A stretch of 38,525 nucleotides of DNA from a virus, in the IMG/VR virus record IMGVR_UViG_3300020710_000017, positions 1 to 38,525 of that record; one strand, 5' to 3'. A program made the position numbers and the translations under genes. Each line of letters starts with the position of its first letter. The first letter of the stretch is position 1. The notes under the pieces are model-generated. The model had not been told where the DNA came from. It did no database searches and saw only the letters and a program-made list of their open reading frames with translations. Below, one piece after another: positions 21,236 through 27,870 of this stretch.

Positions 21236-21429
21236 TACTTGCCTTTCTTTACTGGGTTCTTTTTGTGGTAAGCCTGTACTGAATCAACTCCAGCTTCAAT
21301 GGTCTTAGCACCACGAAGTTTTGTTAGGTCATAAGTTTTCTTTGGGTCAGACGGGTGGCTGACAACAATCTTGCCACTAGCAGTCTTTGTTACTTTGTGA
21401 ACTTGTCCTTGAATCTTAATAGTAGCCAT
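21235..21429 (-). CDS. Small basic hypothetical protein
   Basis: A 64-residue protein (MATIKIQGQVHKV...) starting at the second Met, where TAATG overlaps the previous stop. It has a beta-hairpin-like N-terminus and a Lys-rich tail (AYHKKNPVKKGK). It is one of a run of very small basic proteins, possibly DNA- or capsid-binding. Confidence 0.6.
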   Translation of the reverse strand: MATIKIQGQVHKVTKTASGKIVVSHPSDPKKTYDLTKLRGAKTIEAGVDSVQAYHKKNPVKKGK

Positions 21430-21692
21430 TACCACTTCACCTTATCTGCCCAGTATGCTGCGCTCATCTTGCCCTTGGCAATGTTCTTTGCATGACGTGC
21501 CTTGAATGAGGCCTGTCGTGCGGTAGGCTTATGATCTCCAGTCACGCCTTGCTGACCAAAGCGAATGGTCTTAACCTGGTCCCCGTCCTTAGCCACAACA
21601 ATGTGTGATTTGGTTGGGTGACTTGGTGTACGCTTAGGCTTATTAAAACCTGCTACGCCTGCACGCTTAAGGCGTGGATCTGGAGATGTCAT
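21429..21692 (-). CDS. Small basic protein, DUF6321-like
   Basis: An 87-residue, Lys/Arg-rich protein. The block KSHIVVAKDGDQVKTIRFGQ followed by GV, and the end FKARHAKNIAKGKMSAAYWA followed by DKVKW, match a conserved phage family in which HVV..DG..K.IRFGQQGV is followed by SFKARH..N...GK.SAAYWA..VKW. I associate it with DUF6321, with some doubt about the number. The role is unknown; a DNA-related function is likely from charge. Confidence 0.7.
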   Translation of the reverse strand: MTSPDPRLKRAGVAGFNKPKRTPSHPTKSHIVVAKDGDQVKTIRFGQQGVTGDHKPTARQASFKARHAKNIAKGKMSAAYWADKVKW

Positions 21693-21694
21693 AA

Positions 21695-21871
21695 TTACTT
21701 ACCCTTTTTTTGTGGCATTGCCACTTTCTTTAGATTTGGATTCTTAGCCTTAGCGGCTGGTGAAGCTTTGCGTGTAGATGAAGCAAGGATTGCTCCTGCA
21801 TTCTTCATGCTCACGTCTGACTTCTTAGCAATAGATTTCTGTGCTGCTGCAAAGCCCATACCCTTAGCCAT
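21695..21871 (-). CDS. Small lysine-rich protein
   Basis: A 58-residue protein (MAKGMGFAAAQKS...) with about a quarter Lys, ending KKVAMPQKKGK. Its start overlaps the previous stop (TAATG). It is probably real, as it fills the gap exactly between two genes. A histone-like or capsid-internal role is a guess. Confidence 0.6.
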   Translation of the reverse strand: MAKGMGFAAAQKSIAKKSDVSMKNAGAILASSTRKASPAAKAKNPNLKKVAMPQKKGK

Positions 21872-22107
21872 TACTTCTGCTTTCCTTTGGCGTCGTAACG
21901 ACGACCCTGGAGTAGAGCGCCATAGAACTGGCCAGCATTGGCAGAGTTTTCATTCTTGCGCCAATCGCCATATTCTTTGACTACGTTCTTTGCGTAGCCT
22001 GCAATGTGACCGCCTAGACTTTCAACTGGTTTCATTGCTGGCTGAGCTGCTGCAGATTTCCGAACTGTTGGGGTAGCAATACCCGGAGTTGGGATTCTGT
22101 TAGGCAT
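21871..22107 (-). CDS. Small hypothetical protein
   Basis: A 78-residue protein with a Pro/Thr-rich start (MPNRIPTPGIATPTVRKSAAA) and a helical basic C-terminus (NVVKEYGDWRKNENSANAGQFYGALL). It is one of the small proteins between capsid and tail genes. No family was recognised. Confidence 0.6.
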   Translation of the reverse strand: MPNRIPTPGIATPTVRKSAAAQPAMKPVESLGGHIAGYAKNVVKEYGDWRKNENSANAGQFYGALLQGRRYDAKGKQK

Positions 22108-22109
22108 TC

Positions 22110-22316
22110 TTAGAACCCGCCACCCTTAGCGCGACCGCCCTCTGGGTGTGTGTAGATACCTTCAACAACTTCAGAAGGACCCTTACCTGTCTGACCTACG
22201 AAAGGTTGTGCAACAGGAGCTCCTGCTGGTGCAACGCCTCCGAAAAAGTCAGCCTTATTTACTGACGAGACATCGGTAGCTGCGCTACGATGCTTTGGTG
22301 ACATCATGTCTGACAT
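22110..22316 (-). CDS. Small hypothetical protein
   Basis: A 68-residue, Gly/Pro-rich protein (MSDMMSPKHRSAATDVSS..., then GGVAPAGAPVAQPFVG, ending GGRAKGGGF). It is probably unstructured. It joins its upstream neighbour through TAATG. Role unknown. Confidence 0.6.
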   Translation of the reverse strand: MSDMMSPKHRSAATDVSSVNKADFFGGVAPAGAPVAQPFVGQTGKGPSEVVEGIYTHPEGGRAKGGGF

Positions 22317-22462
22317 TATTCTTTTCCTTTTCCATATGGTGGTGGTACGTCAAAGCCCTTGATGACTGAGGCATCCTGACCTGACGCAACTCTAACTGGT
22401 GCCTTGATGGTAACTGGTAGTTCGTTACCGTTGGCATCGGTGCATCCGCATTGTGTACACAT
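22316..22462 (-). CDS. Small cysteine-tipped protein
   Basis: A 48-residue protein beginning MCTQCGCTD (C2, C5, C7) and ending in a flexible PPPYGKGKE. The cysteine cluster at the N-terminus could bind a metal ion. It is joined to the following gene by TAATG. No family was recognised. Confidence 0.6.
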   Translation of the reverse strand: MCTQCGCTDANGNELPVTIKAPVRVASGQDASVIKGFDVPPPYGKGKE

Positions 22463-22463
22463 G

Positions 22464-22637
22464 CTACTTGCCCTTCTTGATCTTTGCTGCTAGTGCCTTG
22501 TCCATCTTCATGTCTGCCTTAGGTGATGGCTTCTTTGCATCCATCTTTGCATCAGCCTTCTTAAAGGCTGTTTTCTGTGCAGGCTTCATGCCCTTCATAG
22601 CCTTGGCATCTTGCTTAGCATCGTTAAACTTTGCCAT
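22464..22637 (-). CDS. Small lysine/methionine-rich protein
   Basis: A 57-residue protein with about a third Lys and many Met and Ala (AKAMKGMKPAQKTAFKKADA), likely a basic helix. TAATG links it to the preceding gene. It resembles the other basic peptide at 21,695-21,871 in composition, and the two may share ancestry. A DNA-condensing or virion-internal role is speculative. Confidence 0.6.
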   Translation of the reverse strand: MAKFNDAKQDAKAMKGMKPAQKTAFKKADAKMDAKKPSPKADMKMDKALAAKIKKGK

Positions 22638-23140
22638 TATACTTTTCCTACTTCCTTAAGTACTTCAACAGTATTAGTATTAATATGTTCTGCCTTAGGC
22701 ATTGAGCCACCGTCATAAGGTTTATTCAAAACCTCTGATGCAGTGAATGCCTTTTCTACAGCAGCACGTGAAGTACCTTCAGGCTGGATGCCTTGCTTTC
22801 TTGCCTGCTTGTAGAAATCTAGTTCCTTGTCCCATTTCTTTTGAGTAGTGCCACTCTCAACAATGGAGTGTTTTGCATCTCCTGCATTTAGTTGTAGTGT
22901 TCTTACCTTGCAACCAAAGCAATAATCTGGACCACCACACTTGGTGTGGTCTACAGGTACATACTCTGGCTCTGGCCAGATTGTAGGACTGGTAGCATCA
23001 CATCGTGTGCATCCGTAAAGTACAACTCTTGACTTTACATCTCCGTCTTCTGGATAGTATTCCATCTTAAGTGTCTTACGTATGTGTCCGTCAATGTCAC
23101 ACTTACTCTGAGAAGATGTAGTCTCCGTATCCTGCTGCAA
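22637..23140 (-). CDS. Hypothetical protein with N-terminal zinc-binding region
   Basis: A 167-residue protein starting at a TTG with AAAGGA upstream. The N-terminal 80 residues carry CDIDGH (C14, H19), GCTRC (C44, C47), C68 and CFGC (C74, C77), enough for two zinc sites. The rest is helical and charged (KKWDKELDFYKQARKQG). It overlaps the preceding gene by 38 bases. In this position after the capsid gene it may be a minor virion protein. Confidence 0.6.
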   Translation of the reverse strand: MQQDTETTSSQSKCDIDGHIRKTLKMEYYPEDGDVKSRVVLYGCTRCDATSPTIWPEPEYVPVDHTKCGGPDYCFGCKVRTLQLNAGDAKHSIVESGTTQKKWDKELDFYKQARKQGIQPEGTSRAAVEKAFTASEVLNKPYDGGSMPKAEHINTNTVEVLKEVGKV

Positions 23141-23369
23141 TTAGTTCCGTCCTTTGCTGATCATTAATGTAGTTTTTATATCCGCCCCTGAATACATAAC
23201 CAGGATCTGCTGCATTGGTCTGGTCTTCAGTTGGATATCTGATTTCAAACCATTGTCCATTCTGTCGATAGACCGTAATACCACGTTCCAACCTAAAGCG
23301 AATGAACAAACGCCCACCACCTGCTGGTCCTTCAGAGGTAGTTGGTGTAGTGAAGTAATACTTAGTCAT
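23103..23369 (-). CDS. Structural hypothetical protein after the capsid gene
   Basis: An 88-residue protein starting at MTKYYFTTPT, with AGGAGG directly upstream; the longer frame would start inside a hairpin and is rejected. It is beta-rich (RLFIRFRLERGITVYRQNGQWFEIRYP) and ends helical. A small capsid-associated or decoration protein is plausible from its place after the capsid gene. Confidence 0.65.
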   Translation of the reverse strand: MTKYYFTTPTTSEGPAGGGRLFIRFRLERGITVYRQNGQWFEIRYPTEDQTNAADPGYVFRGGYKNYINDQQRTELIAAGYGDYIFSE

Positions 23370-23391
23370 GTTTCCTCCTAGTGGACTTACC

Positions 23392-23419
23392 GTAGGGCAG
23401 GTCCGAAGACCTGCCCTAC
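23392..23419 (-). terminator. 12-bp TTCG-tetraloop hairpin after the capsid gene
   Basis: On the minus strand GTAGGGCAGGTC and GACCTGCCCTAC form a perfect 12-bp stem closed by TTCG (UUCG in RNA), one of the most stable tetraloops. It lies 13 bases after the capsid stop and before the AGGAGG of the next gene. There is no T-run, so it is more likely an mRNA 3' protector or partial attenuator than a full terminator. Confidence 0.65.
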
Positions 23420-23432
23420 TGTCAGTCAACTA

Positions 23433-24602
23433 TTAGTAGTCGATTGAAGAAGAAGACTCTACGCGGTAGAGGGCTTCATCACGGTAGATGGACCAGCCGG
23501 CTACGCCGTACCAACCCAATGGGCGGTGACGCATGAGCTTGTCAACAACCGGACCGATAACAACGTGGAACTCTTCAGCCACTGCTTCTGCAAGTGCCTG
23601 TTGTCCAGCGAAGTACGTGTTGAATACACGGGTCTCAGGTGTGATTGTGATTGTTGCACCTGATGTAACACCAGCTGAAAGAACTGGGGTATCGATGGTT
23701 ACGTTCAATCCTGAGATTGCTGTAACCTGTACGCCTGAAGTTGCAAGGCCGGTACCTGAGAGACGATCTCCAACCTGGAACGCTACAGCTGTAAGAGCAA
23801 GTGTTGTAGCACCTGATGCTGCTGCTGCAGTTGTTGTGGTTGTGATTGAGGTCTGATCAGCACCCTTCTTGTCAGAGAACATACGTGGTGACTCTACATA
23901 GAATGCACCTTCGTAGGTTCCGATTTCTCCAGCCCAGATCTCATCATTAGCCTGGTACTCATGTGGCTGACGCCATGAACCCACACCGGTCTCGGCACGA
24001 AGATCGTGCGCGACCTCTGGGTGAATACCTGCCCAATAAAGATTACCCTTACGTGGGATAGCCTTGTTGGTACGGAGCTTAGCAACTGCCTTACGAGCCA
24101 TTGCTGAGTTGAACGTATCAGATGAGGTGACGGTTGTTGAAGATGTACGTCCACCAGCGCGGAGTACGTTAGCGCCTGTGGCGAGAACGTTCTGTGCAAG
24201 TGTATCGACGGAGTCTGCAAGGTTGTATGCAATGATGTTAGCAACGGCTGGATCTACATCAGCAAGGCTGAAGAGCTCGAGAGCACGTGTAACGAGTACT
24301 GCATTACCATACTCTTGGAGAGTAATGGTTGTGTATGTTGGTGTAGCAAGTGCTACTGCATCTGGATCGACAGACTCTGTAAGTGAAGCGGTCTGTTGAG
24401 TCAAGTCAACGTAACGCTGCAATACAACTGAGGAACCAGGAATGCTCTGACGGGCTGGGGTCTTGTCTGCGACTTGGCGAACCAATGGTTGCGCACGAAG
24501 TGCAAACTCAATAAGGCGATCATACGCCTTCTGTACTAGACCGGCACCGCCAACTGTACCACCTAGGGATGAAGACCCTGTGGTTGTATAGGCATTAGCC
24601 AT
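23433..24602 (-). CDS. Major capsid protein, N4-gp56/HK97-fold type
   Basis: A 389-residue protein with the conserved opening of the N4-gp56 capsid family: LVRQVADKTPARQSIPGSSV (40-59), RYVDLTQQ, LATPTYTTITLQEYGNAV (85-102) and RALELFSLADVD, and the closing HVVIGPVVDKLMRH (346-359). Residues about 248-325 are an inserted beta-rich Ala/Thr/Gly domain (TSITTTTTAAAASGATT...), probably exposed on the surface. A very strong AGGAGG precedes the ATG. The scaffold-like gene lies directly upstream. It would form the capsid shell. Confidence 0.85.
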   Translation of the reverse strand: MANAYTTTGSSSLGGTVGGAGLVQKAYDRLIEFALRAQPLVRQVADKTPARQSIPGSSVVLQRYVDLTQQTASLTESVDPDAVALATPTYTTITLQEYGNAVLVTRALELFSLADVDPAVANIIAYNLADSVDTLAQNVLATGANVLRAGGRTSSTTVTSSDTFNSAMARKAVAKLRTNKAIPRKGNLYWAGIHPEVAHDLRAETGVGSWRQPHEYQANDEIWAGEIGTYEGAFYVESPRMFSDKKGADQTSITTTTTAAAASGATTLALTAVAFQVGDRLSGTGLATSGVQVTAISGLNVTIDTPVLSAGVTSGATITITPETRVFNTYFAGQQALAEAVAEEFHVVIGPVVDKLMRHRPLGWYGVAGWSIYRDEALYRVESSSSIDY

Positions 24603-24640
24603 GTTTTAGAACCTCCTAAAAGGTTATGAGTTTCGGTTGG

Positions 24641-25126
24641 TTAAAAGTTTCCGGAAGCAATCATGTTCAACAACTCTTCTTGCGTTGCGTTGTTGATACG
24701 GTTCATTGCATCCATTTCTGAAGTAGGCGATTGCGCCTGCTGTGTTACGATATCTTGCTGTCGCAATGCAGCAAGGTCTGCCTGTTGCTGAGGGTCAGCC
24801 TCTACCTGCTTGGTATATCCAAAAAGATCTCCGTTGTCATCGAGCCAGTGCGAGACTGATTCCTCATTGACATCTTCTAGATCCTTCATGATAAGACGAG
24901 CAGCTTTAGCATTGACGCCCTTAGCTTCAAGGACTTCCTTGACAACTCGTTCCCGCTGTACTTTGTTAAGCGCTTCGAACTTTTCAGCGAGTTCTTTATT
25001 TTCTTTCTCTTTAGCACGCATAGCCTTACGCAACTGCTTAACTAGATCGCTATCATTTGCTGGTGCTGCTGGTGCGTCATCGATGTCGAAATCGTCATCG
25101 TCGTCTGTCCATTGTGATGTTGCCAT
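24641..25126 (-). CDS. Putative scaffolding protein
   Basis: A 161-residue protein with an acidic N-terminus (WTDDDDDFDIDDAP), a long charged helix (LVKQLRKAMRAKEKENKELAEKF), and a Gln-rich C-terminus. Acidic, helical proteins encoded just before the major capsid gene are typically scaffolds that guide shell assembly. No protease motif is present. It might be a target of the HslV-like peptidase. Confidence 0.7.
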   Translation of the reverse strand: MATSQWTDDDDDFDIDDAPAAPANDSDLVKQLRKAMRAKEKENKELAEKFEALNKVQRERVVKEVLEAKGVNAKAARLIMKDLEDVNEESVSHWLDDNGDLFGYTKQVEADPQQQADLAALRQQDIVTQQAQSPTSEMDAMNRINNATQEELLNMIASGNF

Positions 25127-25255
25127 TGCAACCGTTCTCCCATTTCTGTTAGTTGTATCGCAAGCCTCAAGTCCATCTCGGGGAAGACGGGTTGGCTCTT
25201 GCTACCGGTATCTTGTACGCCGTGCGGGGCCGGTGGATCCGCATCGGGAATCTAT

Positions 25256-26431
25256 TTAGAACTTACCTTGAAGTCCTCTATCAAGCGAAGTACCTGTGGC
25301 ACCTGAACGTCCATTGAACTGCGCCTCTTCTAGCTGCTTTAACTGTTCACGCTTACGGGCAGCTGAGGCTGCACCTGAAAGGTTGAACTGTTCCGCTTCA
25401 GCAGCCACTTGGTTAAAGTTGCCTGGGCTCTGTACTCCGTAGATATCCTGGAGCTTATTAGTAACTGGAAGCTCCTGGGCAATCTGTGTGTATCCAGAAC
25501 GTGCCTGGTCGTAACTAATGTTGTTGGCTGCAATCTCACCAGCACGGGCAAGGCTTGTTGTAAGTCCTTGCTGTGCAGCAGCAGCACCGATGTCAGCTGT
25601 CTGTACCTTACGCTGCAATGCAGGTAGTGCTTCTGTTGGAGACAAGAAATAAGAAACAATATCGCCAGTATTAATGTTAGGATAATACTGCTTAAGAGTT
25701 TGCATAACCATAGGGTCAGCCTGCTGAACTTGACTAACGGCCAAGTCAAGACGTGAGTTAAGTTCTGTTGGGGCAATGTCATTGCCAATCAATGTAGCAA
25801 ACTGAGATCGATTAGCAAGATTACTAACACCATACTGTGTCATAAGATTGCTGTATTGATTCTCAAGGGCTACATACTCAGACTCACTAAGTGCGTTCTT
25901 GCCTGATGCTGTACGTCCAATGTTTCCTGCAAAGCGCTGCTTGTAGAAATCCTGCTGACGAAGCAAGACCATTGCTTCATTAGGTCCAACGTTATTGGCC
26001 AGTTGATTCTGAAAAAATGTATATGCCTCTGGAATACCCCATTGACTAAACTGTGCTTCCATCAATGCATATGCATCTTTTGAAGTAGCATCAAGGGTAC
26101 TAGATGTTGGTGTAACCGTGGGGGTAAACTGAGTACCAGTTGCTGCTGTTGTAATCTTAGCAACATCGGTAATGGTTTGCTGTGCTGCAGTCTTATCAGC
26201 AGCAGATTCTGTTGCAATAGTTTTATCTACAGCTTTTTCCGCAGTGAGGTCTGACTTCATACCCATAAGGGTATTAAGATAATCTTGAGCTGGATTAGTA
26301 GAAGCTTTAGGTGCAGCAGGTGCAGCAGGTGCAGCAGGTTTAGGTGCCTTACCTGCATCAACCAATCGGTCAGATGTATTAGTTGGCTTGGCTGATGTAA
26401 CTGTACTTTTGGTTTTCTTTTTAGTAGCCAT
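25256..26431 (-). CDS. Probable internal virion (ejection) protein
   Basis: A 391-residue protein with a Lys/Thr start and a Pro/Ala-rich disordered N-terminus (KAPKPAAPAAPAAPKAST), then a helical, Gln/Ala-rich body (MEAQFSQWGIPEAYTFFQ, MVLLRQQDFYKQRFAGN, QQADPMVMQTLKQYY) and a charged end with KREQLKQLEEAQF. Helical, low-cysteine proteins of this type between portal and capsid genes are typical of internal core proteins of short-tailed phages. Joined upstream by TAATG. The 129 bases after it hold no convincing gene. Confidence 0.6.
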   Translation of the reverse strand: MATKKKTKSTVTSAKPTNTSDRLVDAGKAPKPAAPAAPAAPKASTNPAQDYLNTLMGMKSDLTAEKAVDKTIATESAADKTAAQQTITDVAKITTAATGTQFTPTVTPTSSTLDATSKDAYALMEAQFSQWGIPEAYTFFQNQLANNVGPNEAMVLLRQQDFYKQRFAGNIGRTASGKNALSESEYVALENQYSNLMTQYGVSNLANRSQFATLIGNDIAPTELNSRLDLAVSQVQQADPMVMQTLKQYYPNINTGDIVSYFLSPTEALPALQRKVQTADIGAAAAQQGLTTSLARAGEIAANNISYDQARSGYTQIAQELPVTNKLQDIYGVQSPGNFNQVAAEAEQFNLSGAASAARKREQLKQLEEAQFNGRSGATGTSLDRGLQGKF

Positions 26432-27870
26432 TATGCACTGAATCCCATCATCTTGCCAATCTGATCAATGTACTGTGATGCAGTCTCCCGAGCATTTTGT
26501 GTGTAGCGCCAATTTGGTTGGCTTCTAACTAGCTGTGTAAACTGGTCATCATTCATCTGAGCGCCATTAGCTCCACCAGTTAGTGCCTTCTGGATAAGAG
26601 GATTGTTTACATCCACTGGGTTAGAGGTTTCAAGAATTGAATTAATCTTGTCATTGAATGGCTTAGCCAAGTCTTGCATTGTAAAGCCAGCGCTTAACGA
26701 TGGAGCCAATGCCTTGTACTTTGGCAATGAGATAGCCAAGGAATCTACCTTAGCCAGTTCACCAGAAAGTGTGTTTCCCTGCTGAATAGAGTTAACTGCT
26801 GAAGCAAACACCTTGCCAGTGTCAAAGTAATCTGAGACACCCTGCTGAATAGCACGCTGTTGAATCTGCAAGAAGTTATCGCCAAGCTTTCCACCAAGCT
26901 GAGAGATTGCGTGTGGATCTTTACCTGCAGCCATAAGGCTTTGAGATACAGAACCCACAAGAACGGCAAGCTTATCTTCAGCAGTAGGAGCGCTAGTCTC
27001 AACACGACTACGCTCAATGCCTAGTCCGTCTGTTGTAACAACAGCACGGTAAGCGTGAGCTGGGTCATTCTCAAATGCAGTAAGCGCTTGGTAGTACGTA
27101 TTAAACTCTGCAGTTGTAGCATGACGGCTAAGGTTTTCCATCATGAACTTGTCTAGGTCTACATATGCACTGTCTTTAGTTGTGTGCGTAACTGTGACTG
27201 TGTTACGATCGCCTGCGTAGTTAGGGCGACCATCAATGTAAGCAGCAACTGTTGGAGCAGTCTGACCATCAGAGTAAACAATGGTACGAGAAATATTTCC
27301 AATTGCAGCATCAATGGTTGCTGAAAGAGTTGGATCTTCTGTATTACCAGCAGCAAGAGAAGCCTTTGCTTTGTTGGCTGTACCACCTAGACCACCTGCT
27401 ACTGAAGCAAATGCACTTTTAACTTTAGCAATGCTGCCGTATTTAGCAACAAGACTTTGAAGGAAAGCTTTGTGGTATCCAGCCTGATCTGTGGTAACTT
27501 GAATGTTACCAGTCTGTGCATCCACATAAGCAGCTGCCCAGATTGTAGACCGTGTTGTTGGGTCGTAATATCCAGTGGTCCAAGTAGAGCTAGAGGTAGC
27601 TGGCGGAATCTGGATAAGATCTTTATAAGTAATTGCTTGACCAGCTGCATTAGTAGCAGGAGCAAGAGCACTTACAGGAACTGTGCTGCTATTAATACCA
27701 CCGCTAGTTGAGGTGCTAGTTGCACCAGGCAACCCACCAGCTGGGTTGACAGCTGCAGGCAGCGTTGGAGTTGATGTAGGTTTTGCTGTTGCGGTTGATT
27801 GTGCTACTGATGAGAAGTTAGGATTGTTGGGATCCATTGTAGGCGAAGGAGCAGGCGTTGGAGTTGCCAT
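26431..27870 (-). CDS. Probable internal virion (ejection) protein
   Basis: A 479-residue protein. The first 80 residues are Pro/Thr/Ser-rich and disordered (MATPTPAPSPTMDPNNPN), followed by an ordered region of strands and helices (TWTTGYYDPTTRSTIWAAAY, VDLDKFMMENLSRHATTAEF). The end is helical (NWRYTQNARETASQYIDQIG). It sits between the giant protein and its smaller neighbour, all joined by TAATG, and likely belongs to the same inner-core complex. No enzyme motif was seen. Confidence 0.6.
   Translation of the reverse strand: MATPTPAPSPTMDPNNPNFSSVAQSTATAKPTSTPTLPAAVNPAGGLPGATSTSTSGGINSSTVPVSALAPATNAAGQAITYKDLIQIPPATSSSTWTTGYYDPTTRSTIWAAAYVDAQTGNIQVTTDQAGYHKAFLQSLVAKYGSIAKVKSAFASVAGGLGGTANKAKASLAAGNTEDPTLSATIDAAIGNISRTIVYSDGQTAPTVAAYIDGRPNYAGDRNTVTVTHTTKDSAYVDLDKFMMENLSRHATTAEFNTYYQALTAFENDPAHAYRAVVTTDGLGIERSRVETSAPTAEDKLAVLVGSVSQSLMAAGKDPHAISQLGGKLGDNFLQIQQRAIQQGVSDYFDTGKVFASAVNSIQQGNTLSGELAKVDSLAISLPKYKALAPSLSAGFTMQDLAKPFNDKINSILETSNPVDVNNPLIQKALTGGANGAQMNDDQFTQLVRSQPNWRYTQNARETASQYIDQIGKMMGFSA

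Noticed and set aside
25127-25255. Short frame (about 25 residues, minus strand) in the gap before the scaffold-like gene
   Set aside because: It has no clear ribosome site and no recognisable pattern; the gap may hold a promoter or leader, but no convincing element was found.
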